From NCBI RefSeq assembly GCF_900102785.1, contig NZ_FNGC01000001.1, positions 176,822-240,821 of the forward strand: DNA of 64,000 bases, in the 5' to 3' direction. This DNA is from Arthrobacter sp. ok362 (lineage in GTDB: Bacteria; Actinomycetota; Actinomycetes; Actinomycetales; Micrococcaceae). This document shows, piece by piece, positions 43,738 to 52,868 of the stretch. The notes beneath the pieces were generated by a model, which saw only the letters and a program-made list of their open reading frames with translations, made no database searches and was not told the origin of the DNA. Each line of letters starts with the position of its first letter. Within the stretch, counting starts at the first letter, position 1. The position numbers and the translations under genes were made by a program.

Positions 43738-46700
43738 ATGAGCCTCAACGGCCCCTCTCTCACCGGTCTGCGCCGTGTCCTCGCCGAAGACCGGAATTTC
43801 GCGCGGATCCAGGCCGAGGCCGCCCGCGGGTTCGCCGCCCGCAGCGAGGATTACCAGATCAGCGCCCCCGCCGGAATGCGGTCCACGCTGCTCGCCGAAA
43901 TGGCGGACGGACTCACGGCGCACGCGGCCAACGAAACTGGCCCTGCCGAAACTGACCCTGCCGAAGCTGGCTCTGCCAGAACTGGCCCTGCCGGGGCCGG
44001 TCGTCCGGTGCCCGTGGTCCTGGCCGTCACCGCGACCGGCCGTGAGGCCGAGGACCTGACCGAGGCCCTGCGCGCCTTCCTGCCGGCCGACGCCGTGGCC
44101 GAGTTCCCCAGCTGGGAGACCCTGCCGCATGAGCGGCTCTCCCCGCGCTCGGACACCGTGGGCCGGCGGCTGTCCGTGCTGCGGCGGCTCGCCCACCCTG
44201 AATCGTCCACCGCCGGTGCGCTGCGCGTGGTGGTGGCCCCCGTGCGCGCCGTCGTCCAGCCGATCGTCGCCGGCCTGGGCGAACTGGTGCCCGTGACCCT
44301 GAAGCTTGGCCAGGAGGCCCCCTTCAGCAGTGTCGTCAAGAGCCTCGCCGACGCCGCCTACGCCCGGGTGGACATGGTGACTCGCCGCGGCGAGTTCGCC
44401 GTCCGCGGCGGCATGCTGGACGTCTTCCCGCCCACCGAGGATCACCCCATCCGGGTCGAGTTCTTCGGGGACGAGGTGGACCAGATGCGCTGGTTCGCCG
44501 TCGCCGACCAGCGCTCGCTGACCGCACCGGGCCTGCACCATCCCACCGAACTCCACGCCCCGCCGTGCCGCGAAATCCTGATCACGCCCTCCGTCATGTC
44601 CCGCGCGGCCACCCTGAAGTCCCAGCTCCCGGCCGCCGCGGACATGCTGGAGAAGATCGCCGGCGGCATCGCCGTCGAGGGCATGGAATCGCTGGCTCCT
44701 GTGCTGGTGGACGCCATGGTGCCGTTCCTGGACCAGCTCCCGGCGGGCTCCATCTCGGTGGTGATCGAGCCGGAGAAGGTCCGCACCCGGGCCCACGACC
44801 TCGCCGCCACCAACGAGGAATTCCTCGAGGCCGCCTGGTCCACGGCGTCCGACGGCGGGACGGCGCCGCTCGACTTAAGCTCCGCGGCGTCTGAAGCGCT
44901 GCACTCGGCCAGCTTCCGTTCGCTGACCGAAACCCGCACCGCCGCCCTGGAGCACGGCGTCTCCTGGTGGTCCATCACCTCGCTGGCCAGCGACGAAGAG
45001 CTGCTGCCCGACGTCGACGTGCTTAACCTGCACGCCCGGGAACCCCGCGGCTACCAGGGCGACGTGGCGGAAATGATGGATTTCATCGGCTCCCGCGTCC
45101 GGGACCAGTGGCGGATCGTCGTGGTCACCGAGGGCCCCGGCCCGGCGCAGCGCCTCGCGGAACTCTTCCACGACAACGACATCCCCTGCGCGCGGGTGGA
45201 CACCCTTGAAGCAGATCCGCAGGCCGGGCTGATCGAGGTGACCACCGCCGCCGTCGGCCGCGGTTTTGTCCTGGATCCGCTCAAGCTGGCGCTGCTGACC
45301 GAGGCGGACCTGCTGGGGCGCACCTCCGCGGGTTCCACCAAAGACATGCGCCGGATGCCGTCCAAGCGGCGGAACGCCGTGGACCCGCTCCAGCTCGTGG
45401 CCGGGGACTCCGTGGTCCACGAACAGCACGGCATCGGCCGGTTCGTGGAGTTGATCCAGCGCCGGGTGGCCGGTGGCGGCGATGGGGTGCGCGAATACCT
45501 GGTCCTGGAATATGCGCCGTCCAAGCGCGGAGCCCCGGGCGACCGGCTCTTTGTGCCCACCGACCAGCTGGACCAGGTCACCCGGTACGTCGGCGGGGAC
45601 ACCCCAGCGCTGAGCAAGATGGGCGGCGCGGACTGGGCCAGCACCAAGTCCAGGGCCCGCAAGGCGGTCAAGGAGATCGCCGGCGAACTGATCCGGCTCT
45701 ACTCCGCCCGGATGGCATCCCGCGGTTACGCCTTCGGCCCGGACACGCCGTGGCAGCGGGAATTGGAGGAGGCCTTCCCGTACGTGGAGACCCCGGACCA
45801 GCTGACCACCATCAACGAGGTCAAGGCCGACATGGAGCGCGAGATCCCGATGGACCGGCTGATCTCCGGCGACGTCGGCTACGGCAAGACCGAGATCGCG
45901 GTCCGCGCCGCGTTCAAGGCCGTCCAGGACGGCAAGCAGGTCGCGGTGCTGGTGCCCACCACCCTGCTCGCCCAGCAGCACTACGAGACGTTCACCGAAC
46001 GGTTTTCCGGCTTCCCGCTCGTCGTCAAGCCGCTGTCCCGCTTCCAGAGCGGCAAGGAGGCCAAGGAAACCTCCGACGGCGTCAAGAGCGGTTCCGTGGA
46101 CGTCGTGATCGGCACGCACCGGCTGTTGTCCAAGGACTTCGGCTTCAAGGACCTCGGCCTGGTGATCGTGGACGAGGAGCAGCGCTTCGGCGTCGAACAC
46201 AAGGAGGCGCTCAAGAAGATGCGCACCAACGTGGACGTCCTGGCCATGAGCGCCACCCCGATTCCGCGGACCCTGGAAATGTCCCTGACCGGCATCCGCG
46301 AGACCTCCACCCTGGCCACCCCGCCGGAGGAACGGCACCCCGTGCTGACCTACGTGGGCCCGTACACGGACAAGCAGACCTCCGCCGCGATCCGCCGCGA
46401 GCTGATGCGCGAAGGCCAGGTGTTCTTCGTCCACAACCGGGTGTCCACGATCGACCGCACCGCGGCGAAGATCCGCGAACTGGTTCCGGAGGCCCGGGTG
46501 GAGGTGGCGCACGGGCAGATGTCCGAGAGCCGGCTGGAACAGATCATCGTGGACTTCTGGGAAAAGCGCTTCGACGTCCTCGTCTGCACCACCATCATTG
46601 AGACCGGCCTGGACATCTCCAACGCCAACACCCTGATCGTGGACGGCGCGGACAAATATGGCCTCTCCCAGCTGCACCAGCTGCGCGGACGTGTGGGCCG

Positions 46701-47454
46701 CGGCCGGGAACGCGCCTACGCGTACTTCCTCTACCCCTCGGAAAAGCCGCTCGGCGAGGTGGCACTGGAACGGCTCAAGGCCGTCGCGACGCACAACGAG
46801 CTCGGGGCAGGCATGCAGCTGGCCATGAAGGACCTGGAGATCCGCGGCGCCGGCAACCTGCTTGGCGGCGAGCAGTCCGGCCACATCCAGGGCGTGGGCT
46901 TCGACCTCTACATCCGGCTGGTCGGCGAGGCCGTGGCCGAATACCGGGGCGAGGCCGAGGAGAAGGCCGCCGAAATGAAGATCGAGCTGCCGGTCAACGC
47001 GCACCTGCCGCACGACTACGTGCCGGGCGAACGGCTGCGCCTGGAGGCCTACCGCAAGCTCGCCAGCGCCATCACCTACGAGGCGATCGACGAGGTCCTT
47101 GCGGAGCTCGTGGACCGTTATGGCGAACTGCCGCTGCCCGCCACAAACCTGATCGACGTCGCCCGGTTCCGGGTGGGCGCCCGCGAGGCCGGATTGTCCG
47201 ACGTCGCGCTGCAGGGCAACTTCATCAAGTTCTCCCCGGCGCAGCTGCCCGAGTCCAAGCTCATGCGCCTGACCCGGATGTACCCCGGCGCGCAGGCGAA
47301 GCCGGCCCTGGATGCGGTGCTCGTCCCGAAGCCAAAGACCGCCCGGATCGGCGGCCGGGACCTGCAGGACGCCGAGATCCTCGAATGGGCCAACGGCGTC
47401 ATCCGCAACATCTTCTCCGATGCCCCTGTATCTGCCACACCGGCGGTGAAATAA
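43738..47454 (+). CDS. mfd: Transcription-repair coupling factor (Mfd)
   Basis: 1238 aa ATP-dependent translocase that removes stalled RNA polymerase and recruits UvrA. N-terminal UvrB-like domains are followed by the RNA-polymerase-interacting domain (GDSVVHEQHGIGRFVEL), a helicase motor with Walker A GDVGYGKTEIA near 711, DEEQRFGV near 812 and SATPIPRTL, and a C-terminal TRCF domain. ATG 43738 has AGGAGC 7 bp upstream. Residues 66-85 are an insertion made of four 15-bp repeats (ETGPA-ETDPA-EAGSA-RTGPA), probably a surface loop. The remainder is ordinary. Confidence 0.96.
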   Translation: MSLNGPSLTGLRRVLAEDRNFARIQAEAARGFAARSEDYQISAPAGMRSTLLAEMADGLTAHAANETGPAETDPAEAGSARTGPAGAGRPVPVVLAVTATGREAEDLTEALRAFLPADAVAEFPSWETLPHERLSPRSDTVGRRLSVLRRLAHPESSTAGALRVVVAPVRAVVQPIVAGLGELVPVTLKLGQEAPFSSVVKSLADAAYARVDMVTRRGEFAVRGGMLDVFPPTEDHPIRVEFFGDEVDQMRWFAVADQRSLTAPGLHHPTELHAPPCREILITPSVMSRAATLKSQLPAAADMLEKIAGGIAVEGMESLAPVLVDAMVPFLDQLPAGSISVVIEPEKVRTRAHDLAATNEEFLEAAWSTASDGGTAPLDLSSAASEALHSASFRSLTETRTAALEHGVSWWSITSLASDEELLPDVDVLNLHAREPRGYQGDVAEMMDFIGSRVRDQWRIVVVTEGPGPAQRLAELFHDNDIPCARVDTLEADPQAGLIEVTTAAVGRGFVLDPLKLALLTEADLLGRTSAGSTKDMRRMPSKRRNAVDPLQLVAGDSVVHEQHGIGRFVELIQRRVAGGGDGVREYLVLEYAPSKRGAPGDRLFVPTDQLDQVTRYVGGDTPALSKMGGADWASTKSRARKAVKEIAGELIRLYSARMASRGYAFGPDTPWQRELEEAFPYVETPDQLTTINEVKADMEREIPMDRLISGDVGYGKTEIAVRAAFKAVQDGKQVAVLVPTTLLAQQHYETFTERFSGFPLVVKPLSRFQSGKEAKETSDGVKSGSVDVVIGTHRLLSKDFGFKDLGLVIVDEEQRFGVEHKEALKKMRTNVDVLAMSATPIPRTLEMSLTGIRETSTLATPPEERHPVLTYVGPYTDKQTSAAIRRELMREGQVFFVHNRVSTIDRTAAKIRELVPEARVEVAHGQMSESRLEQIIVDFWEKRFDVLVCTTIIETGLDISNANTLIVDGADKYGLSQLHQLRGRVGRGRERAYAYFLYPSEKPLGEVALERLKAVATHNELGAGMQLAMKDLEIRGAGNLLGGEQSGHIQGVGFDLYIRLVGEAVAEYRGEAEEKAAEMKIELPVNAHLPHDYVPGERLRLEAYRKLASAITYEAIDEVLAELVDRYGELPLPATNLIDVARFRVGAREAGLSDVALQGNFIKFSPAQLPESKLMRLTRMYPGAQAKPALDAVLVPKPKTARIGGRDLQDAEILEWANGVIRNIFSDAPVSATPAVK
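43933..43992 (+). repeat. Four degenerate 15-bp repeats inside mfd
   Basis: Units GAAACTGGCCCTGCC (43933), GAAACTGACCCTGCC (43948), GAAGCTGGCTCTGCC (43963) and AGAACTGGCCCTGCC (43978) are in frame and encode 20 residues in the N-terminal region. Confidence 0.85.
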
Positions 47455-47458
47455 ACGA

Positions 47459-48289
47459 ATGATGGGAGCACATCACGCCGCGTCGGGAGCCGCGGCGTGG
47501 GTAGCCATTGCCTCGACCGGCCCGTATGCGCTCGGCTGGTACCCCCTGGATCCCACGGGAATCGTGATCGGCGCCATGGCGACGGCGGGGACCGCGCTGG
47601 TCTGCGACTGGGACCACCGCGCCAGTACAGTGGCGCACGCGCTGCCGCCGCTGTCCAATCTGGTGGCGCGCGGCATTGAGAATGTCAGCGGGGGCCACCG
47701 GCAGGGCACGCATTCGGTGCTGGGCGCGGCGTTCTTCGTGCTGCTGGCCACCATCGCCGGGCAGTTGCAGGTGCAGACCCAGTGGGGGCTGCTGTCCGTC
47801 GGGGCCGGCCTGCTGTGCATGTTCATGATCAACATCGCCGCGAAGGCACTGAAACTCTTTCCTAAGTCCGGCTGGATCAGCAACTGGGTCTTGGCGCTGC
47901 TCATGGCAGGAGTGGTGACGTGGTTTGCGCCGCACCAGTGGACCTGGCTGCCGGTCTCGATGCTCACCGGGGTGCTGGTGCACATTGTCGGGGACATGAT
48001 CACCACCGGGGGAGTGCCGCTGCTCTGGCCACTGGTGATCAAGCCGCCGAAGGTCCTGCGGAAACTGCCGCTGCTCAAGAACATCTGGAAAGCCAACGGG
48101 GCGTTCTCCATCCCGCTGCTGGGCCGGGCGGGCTCACGGCGGGAATGGTTCGTCCTCATCCCGGTGAGTGGCTACGCGATGATGGGGATGTTTGGCGCCG
48201 GCCTGGCTGTGGCCAAGGCGCACTTCCCGGCGGCCCTGGCGTTGGGGACAGGGCTGGTCAAGGGCCTGTTCGCGCTGGTGCCCGGGTAG
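47459..48289 (+). CDS. YdjM-type membrane-bound metal-dependent hydrolase family (DUF457)
   Basis: 276 aa with about six hydrophobic segments. The family motif layout is seen in GAHHAASGAAAW, DWDHRAS and GGHRQGTHSVLG, whose His/Asp residues are thought to bind metal, and in HIVGDMITTGGVPLLWPL. E. coli YdjM is LexA-regulated; function is otherwise unknown. The gene starts 4 bp after the mfd stop (ATG 47459 or 47462), so the two are co-transcribed and a DNA-damage link is possible. A perfect 20-bp-stem terminator follows. Confidence 0.85.
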   Translation: MMGAHHAASGAAAWVAIASTGPYALGWYPLDPTGIVIGAMATAGTALVCDWDHRASTVAHALPPLSNLVARGIENVSGGHRQGTHSVLGAAFFVLLATIAGQLQVQTQWGLLSVGAGLLCMFMINIAAKALKLFPKSGWISNWVLALLMAGVVTWFAPHQWTWLPVSMLTGVLVHIVGDMITTGGVPLLWPLVIKPPKVLRKLPLLKNIWKANGAFSIPLLGRAGSRREWFVLIPVSGYAMMGMFGAGLAVAKAHFPAALALGTGLVKGLFALVPG

Positions 48290-48318
48290 GCCGAGTTCGT
48301 TAACTGACCCAAAGCACC

Positions 48319-48364
48319 TTAAATGACTGAAGCTCCGGAATATCCCGGAGCTTCAGTCATTTAA
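48319..48364. terminator. Strong bidirectional terminator
   Basis: A perfect 20-bp stem TTAAATGACTGAAGCTCCGG (48319-48338) with its complement at 48345-48364 and a 6-base loop lies between convergent genes. A/T runs occur at both ends. It is the clearest terminator in the window. Confidence 0.93.
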
Positions 48365-48376
48365 CAAAGGGAAAGC

Positions 48377-48601
48377 CTAGTTTTCGCCGGCCGAATCCGA
48401 GCGGCCCAGCAGCGTCTGCGGGATCCAGAACGCGGCTGCGAAGAGGATCAGGCAGACGGCCATCGGCCAGGGGTTTTCCAGCGTGAGGAAGGACAGCGAG
48501 TAGAGCGCGCCGCCGAACAGGATCATCATCGGCACGAACAGGGCGATGCTCGATCCGAGGCTGTTCTCGACCTGCCGGGACTGGGTGTTGTTGCTGGACA
48601 T
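48377..48601 (-). CDS. Small two-helix membrane protein
   Basis: 74 aa. Polar N-terminus (SSNNTQSRQVENSLGSS), then two transmembrane segments (IALFVPMMILFGGALYSLSFL and PWPMAVCLILFAAAFWIPQTLL) and a short polar tail. The ATG at 48601 has GGAGGA just upstream. No family is recognised. It lies 52 bp downstream of deoC on the same strand and may be co-transcribed with it. Confidence 0.75.
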   Translation of the reverse strand: MSSNNTQSRQVENSLGSSIALFVPMMILFGGALYSLSFLTLENPWPMAVCLILFAAAFWIPQTLLGRSDSAGEN

Positions 48602-48653
48602 TCGTTCCTCCTCGGCCCCGGGGGGCTCAAAACTGTGGCGCTGCCGGCGTGGA

Positions 48654-49352
48654 TCAGTACGCGGACGAACCCTGTTCACCCTTGACGATCGCAATGCCGG
48701 AGCTGGCGCCAATACGTGTTGCACCTGCAGCAATCATAGCCTGCGCATCGGCCACGGAACGCACGCCGCCGGAGGCCTTCACGCCCAGGTCCGGACCGAC
48801 GGTGCGGCGCATGAGCGCGACGTCCTCGGCCGTGGCCCCACCACCGTTGAAGCCGGTGGAGGTCTTCACGAAGTCCGCCCCGGCCTGAACCGCGGCCTCG
48901 CAGGCGAGCACTTTCTGATCATCGCTGAGCAGTGCCGTTTCGATGATGACCTTCAGGATGGCTCCGCCCTCGTGCACCACGTCGGCGACGGCGGCGATGT
49001 CATCCACCAGTGCGCCCTTGTCATTGGCGCGGGCAGCGGCGATGTTGATGACCATGTCCACCTCTTCGGCACCGTCCAGGACCGCGCCGCGGGCCTCGAA
49101 GGCCTTGACGTCGCTCGGCGTGGCGCCCAGCGGGAATCCCACCACGGAGCACGTCAGGACGCCGGAGCCCTTGAGCGCGGTCTTGACCGTCTTGACCCAG
49201 ACCGGGTTCACGCAGACCGACTTGAAATGGTATTCGGCCGCCTCGGCGCACACCTTTAGGATCTCCGCCTCGCTGGCCTCCGGCTTGAGCAGCGTGTGGT
49301 CGATGTAGGAGGCGATGTTGGGCGTGCCCGCGGTGGCGGCTTCGTGGCTCAT
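48654..49352 (-). CDS. deoC: Deoxyribose-phosphate aldolase
   Basis: Splits 2-deoxyribose-5-phosphate into glyceraldehyde-3-phosphate and acetaldehyde in deoxynucleoside breakdown; cytosolic. 232 aa. [10 protein letters not shown] near the start, VNPVWV, GFPLGA and the Schiff-base Lys in FVKTSTGF are the class I aldolase marks; VKASGGVR is the second conserved Lys. ATG 49352 has GAAAGGGA upstream. It works in the same pathway as the purine nucleoside phosphorylase and phosphosugar mutase encoded further on. Confidence 0.95.
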   Translation of the reverse strand: MSHEAATAGTPNIASYIDHTLLKPEASEAEILKVCAEAAEYHFKSVCVNPVWVKTVKTALKGSGVLTCSVVGFPLGATPSDVKAFEARGAVLDGAEEVDMVINIAAARANDKGALVDDIAAVADVVHEGGAILKVIIETALLSDDQKVLACEAAVQAGADFVKTSTGFNGGGATAEDVALMRRTVGPDLGVKASGGVRSVADAQAMIAAGATRIGASSGIAIVKGEQGSSAY

Positions 49353-49511
49353 GGTGGTCCCTTTCGTGGCGGGCCGGGGACGCGGCGGTCCTTCCCGGGC
49401 CTTGTGGGCCTGCGGGCCCTGGCGGCGCCGCATGGTGCGCGGCTTATCAGGTGACCATCTTGCCATAGGAACATGCCCGTTGGATGCCTCCGCCGGGGCG
49501 CCCGCGCACGC

Positions 49512-50414
49512 TCAGGCGGCGGCCGCCAGGGGCCGGGCAATCGTGGCCTGAAGCAGCTGGGAGGCACACACCGACGCGGCGGAACCGGAGGCCACGAGCA
49601 GTCCCAGCCGGACGCCGTCGTAGGCTGCGGCGTCACCGACCGCCCAGATGCCCGGTACGGAGGTGCGGAAGTCCTGGCCGATGACAATGCCGCCCCGCGG
49701 CGCGGTGGTAAGCCCGGCCGTGGCGGCCAGTTCGTCACGGGCGATGCGCTCCTCGGCGAGGATCACGAGGTCACCGTTCATGCTGGAGCCGTCCTCGAAG
49801 ACGACGCCGGACGCCGGCAGGACGGACCCGGCGACGGTGGGAACGACCGCGGCGGGGCGGACGGTGGTGCGGACCGGGCGGACGCCGCGGGCCCGGAGCA
49901 CGGCCTCGGCCTGGCCGGCGGCGGAGCCCGTGCCGACCAAGATGCCCAGCGGACGCCGGCCGAGGACCCGGGTGACGTCCTTGACGGCCTCGCCCAGCCG
50001 GGCGGCGTCGTCGATCGTGGAATAGCTCAGGCACCGCGCGGCGCCTTCCACCGGCGCCTCGGCGGGAGCGGAACCGGTGGCGATGACGAGCTCGTCGTAG
50101 TCGAATTCCATGCCGTCGGCGGTGGTCACACGACGGTTTTCCGCGTCGATGTAGCTGGCCGGCTGGCCAAAGCGGACGGACACCTGGGGCAGGACGGCCA
50201 GCTCCAGCAATTCCTCGGGGGCGTCGTCCCGGTTGCTGAGGACCGTGATGGCGCCGGCAAACGGGGTCCGGGTGAGTTGCCGGACGAGGGCCTGGGCGGC
50301 CGTGCCGGCGCCGGCGATGACGATCCTGGGCCGGGCGGCCGTGGTGGCGGTGGTGGAAGCGGCTGCCGTCGAGGCGGATGTGCCGGAGGTGGGAGAGAAT
50401 GCCGGAGCGGACAT
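49512..50414 (-). CDS. FAD/NAD(P)-dependent oxidoreductase of the nitrite cluster
   Basis: 300 aa, pyridine-nucleotide-disulfide oxidoreductase fold. RIVIAGAGTAAQALVRQL binds FAD, GILVGTGSAAGQAEAVL binds NAD(P), and GIWAVGDAAAYDG is the late FAD motif. It resembles the FAD half of NirB and rubredoxin/ferredoxin reductases and lacks a dithiol motif. The N-terminal 30 residues are a low-complexity Ser/Thr/Ala run. It follows hemD on the minus strand after a 197-bp gap. That gap holds a GlnR-like half-site array, so nitrogen control is likely. The electron partner is unknown. Confidence 0.82.
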   Translation of the reverse strand: MSAPAFSPTSGTSASTAAASTTATTAARPRIVIAGAGTAAQALVRQLTRTPFAGAITVLSNRDDAPEELLELAVLPQVSVRFGQPASYIDAENRRVTTADGMEFDYDELVIATGSAPAEAPVEGAARCLSYSTIDDAARLGEAVKDVTRVLGRRPLGILVGTGSAAGQAEAVLRARGVRPVRTTVRPAAVVPTVAGSVLPASGVVFEDGSSMNGDLVILAEERIARDELAATAGLTTAPRGGIVIGQDFRTSVPGIWAVGDAAAYDGVRLGLLVASGSAASVCASQLLQATIARPLAAAA

Positions 50415-50486
50415 GTGCAGGCCCTTTCGCTGGGGTGGCCATCGTGTGGCCGGTGTGCTTGATGAACCCCAGCGTAGGCGTCCGAT

Positions 50487-50513
50487 TTTTCCGGGGTGTT
50501 TCCCGGGTGTTGC
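50487..50513 (-). promoter_or_regulatory. GlnR-like half-site array before the FAD oxidoreductase gene
   Basis: On the minus strand, GCAAC (50509-50513), GAAAC (50498-50502) and GAAAA (50487-50491) are separated by exactly 6 bp each, an 11-bp period. This matches the GlnR pattern gTnAc-n6-GaAAc with one departure in the first half-site. It lies about 75-100 bp upstream of the gene. Confidence 0.5.
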
Positions 50514-50541
50514 CGCTTTTGCCCTGCCTGTTCGCCAGTAT

Positions 50542-50555
50542 TTACCGGCCGGTAA
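50542..50555. promoter_or_regulatory. 14-bp perfect palindrome
   Basis: TTACCGGCCGGTAA is a perfect palindrome 29 bp beyond the half-site array and 57 bp from the hemD stop. It may be an operator or a small hairpin at the end of the hemD transcript. Confidence 0.4.
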
Positions 50556-50611
50556 TGCCGTGCGTCACACCCCCGCGGCGGGCCTCCTTGGAGACAGCTC
50601 AGACACCTCCG

Positions 50612-51823
50612 TTACACCCGGATCCGGTAGCCGCGCTTCACCACGGTTTCCACGAGACGGGTGTCCGGCAGCGCGGACCGCAGCCGGCTGACGGTCATGT
50701 CCAGGGCATGCACGGAACCGCGCAGTTCCAGGAGGTCCGAGAGCGCCTCGCGGGACAGCACGGCCCCGCCAGCGCCGATGAGCGCCCGCAGCAGCAGCAG
50801 GGGTGCCGGTGCCATGTCGACCGCCTCGCCGTTGATCCGCAGCGAGCGGCCGCGCAGCTCCACGGAACCGGAAACTGTATCGAGCCGGCGGACGTGGTTG
50901 AGCGCCAGGTGCTCGCAGACCAGCCGGATCAGGGCGCCCATCCGGAAGCGTTCCGGGATCAGCGGGTGCAGCCCGGCGTCCAGCAGCGGCTGCGCGGTGA
51001 TGGGCCCGACCACGGCGGTCGCCACAGTGGTCTTCAGGCTCTCCACGAGCTGTTTGTAGACGCCCATCTCATGCGCCGTGCTCCACATCGCGTCCACGGC
51101 GGGGGCGCTCGTGAAGGTCAGGACATCCAGGTTGCCGCTGCACGCGGCTTCGATGAGCTTGGGCAGCCGGTCGGCGCCGTCGGGTTTGACCCAGCGGTAA
51201 GGGGTGACGGTCAGGACGGTGGCGCCGGACATGCGCAGGCGCTCGAGCTGGCGGACATCGGTGTAGCCGTGCAGCTGCACCGCGACTGTCTTGCCCCGCA
51301 CACCCTCGGCAAGGAGCATGTCCACGAGCGTGGCCGTGGTTTCGTCGCTGCTGATTCCGACGTCGGCAAGCCCGGCCGCACGCACGGCGCCGCGGGCCTT
51401 GGGCCCGCGGACGAACATCCGGGTGGCGGAGAGGGTCTCGAGCAGCTGGTCGCCAATGCCAAACGTGTCCGCGGCCTCGCACCAACGGCGCATGCCGTAG
51501 GCGGTGGTGGCGATGCAAAGTTCGGGCCGGGCGGCGATGATCGCCCGGGTGTCCTCGATCAGGCTCTGGTCCTCCCGGACCGGGGCGATCTTCAGTGCCG
51601 GGGCGTGAAGCACCTCGGCACCGCGGCGCTCGAGGGCCTCGATGAGGTCCTGCGAGCGGCGGTGCGAGGTGACGCCGATCCGGAAGCCGTCCAAAGGAAG
51701 GTCCCGTTCGGTCGCGTCCTCTGATGCTTCCGGCGCGGGTGCTCCGGAAGTTGCGGGGACCAACGGTGTTAAGGGTGCGCCGGGCTCCGGGAATGTTGCG
51801 GCGACGGCGTTCAATGCGCTCAT
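50612..51823 (-). CDS. hemD: Uroporphyrinogen-III synthase fused to a winged-helix DNA-binding domain
   Basis: 403 aa. The N-terminal HemD domain (about residues 45-300) closes the linear tetrapyrrole to uroporphyrinogen III: DGFRIGVTSHRRSQDLIEALERRGAEVLH, VLTVTPYRW, VLTFTSAPAVDAM. The C-terminal part (about 310-400) is an OmpR-type winged helix (LLLLRALIGAGGAVLSREAL, VHALDMTVSRLRSAL, VVKRGYRIRV). Such fusions are known in actinobacteria. It may join haem precursor synthesis to gene control. It sits 8 bp after cobA in the sirohaem/nitrite operon. AAGGATT lies before ATG 51823. Confidence 0.88.
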   Translation of the reverse strand: MSALNAVAATFPEPGAPLTPLVPATSGAPAPEASEDATERDLPLDGFRIGVTSHRRSQDLIEALERRGAEVLHAPALKIAPVREDQSLIEDTRAIIAARPELCIATTAYGMRRWCEAADTFGIGDQLLETLSATRMFVRGPKARGAVRAAGLADVGISSDETTATLVDMLLAEGVRGKTVAVQLHGYTDVRQLERLRMSGATVLTVTPYRWVKPDGADRLPKLIEAACSGNLDVLTFTSAPAVDAMWSTAHEMGVYKQLVESLKTTVATAVVGPITAQPLLDAGLHPLIPERFRMGALIRLVCEHLALNHVRRLDTVSGSVELRGRSLRINGEAVDMAPAPLLLLRALIGAGGAVLSREALSDLLELRGSVHALDMTVSRLRSALPDTRLVETVVKRGYRIRV

Positions 51824-51831
51824 GGGAATCC

Positions 51832-52866
51832 TTACGCCTCCATCAGTGATGCGGCCAGTCGGTCGAGCTCTGCCGTGGCCTCGGCACAGCCCCGGTTGGC
51901 CTCGGCCACCCGGACAACCTCCCCGATCACCAGGACGGCGGGGTTGCTGCAGCCCGCGGCTGCGGACGTGATGGTGCCCAGCTCGGCGATTGTGGTGCGC
52001 TGGCCGGGGCGGTAGCCGCGTTCGACGACGGCCATCGGCATGTCTGCCCGCATCCCTGCCCGGCGGAGTCCGGCCGCGAGGTGGTGCAGGGTGCCGATCC
52101 CCATCAGGACCACAATGGTTCCGCCGAGCCCGGCCAGGTGCGTCAGTTCTTTCTCGGTCAGCGGGGCGTGGCCTGAAACGACGGTGAACATGTGGCTGAC
52201 TTCGCGGTGCGTGACGGGGATGCCGGCGGCCGCCGGCACCGAGATGGCGCTGGTCACTCCCGACACCACCCGGACCGGAACCCCGGCCGCGACGCAGGAA
52301 GCGACTTCCTCACCGCCGCGCCCGAACACGTAGGGGTCCCCGCCCTTGAGGCGGACCACATTGTTCCCGGCCAGCGCGCTTTCCACCATGTGCCTTTCGA
52401 TGTCGGCCTGGCTGACCTTGTGGTGGCCGGGCTTCTTGCCCACATCCACGAGCGCAGCCGAGGTCAGGGACGGCAGCTCCTGGTACGGGGCGAGCCGGTC
52501 GTAGAAGACGACGTCGGCATCCCGCAGCGCCGCAACGGCGGCGACGGTGAGCAGCTCGGCGGTCCCGGGGCCGCCGCCGACTAGCGTGACGTGTCCCACC
52601 GGGCCGGCAGCGGGCTCGGCCGCCACCGGAATGCCGGTGGCCTGGCACCGGCCCAGGAGAGCCTCCCAGCCGGGCTGGCCGTCGTCGACTGCCGCCACCA
52701 GGAACGGGCGCTCGGGCAGCGGACCGTCAATTCCGGCGCCCTGCGGGGAGCTGAGGCGGAACACGATGGCGCCGGCCGCTTCATAGCGCCGCACGGCCTG
52801 CCGCGCGGCGTGGTCCGCGCCCGTGACCAGGACTTCGCGTCCGGTCAGGTCAATGGTGAGCTGCAT
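51832..52866 (-). CDS. cobA: Uroporphyrinogen-III C-methyltransferase
   Basis: 344 aa. Methylates uroporphyrinogen III twice with SAM to precorrin-2, the precursor of sirohaem for NirB. The methyltransferase domain starts near residue 90: HVTLVGGGPGTAELLTVAA, then VVFYDRLA, VVRLKGGDPYVFGRGGEE and GIPVTHR. The first 90 residues resemble a reduced CysG N-terminal Rossmann part but lack a clear glycine loop, so dehydrogenase/chelatase activity is doubtful. It begins 2 bp after the nirB stop and is translationally linked to it. Confidence 0.92.
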   Translation of the reverse strand: MQLTIDLTGREVLVTGADHAARQAVRRYEAAGAIVFRLSSPQGAGIDGPLPERPFLVAAVDDGQPGWEALLGRCQATGIPVAAEPAAGPVGHVTLVGGGPGTAELLTVAAVAALRDADVVFYDRLAPYQELPSLTSAALVDVGKKPGHHKVSQADIERHMVESALAGNNVVRLKGGDPYVFGRGGEEVASCVAAGVPVRVVSGVTSAISVPAAAGIPVTHREVSHMFTVVSGHAPLTEKELTHLAGLGGTIVVLMGIGTLHHLAAGLRRAGMRADMPMAVVERGYRPGQRTTIAELGTITSAAAGCSNPAVLVIGEVVRVAEANRGCAEATAELDRLAASLMEA

Positions 52867-52868
52867 GG

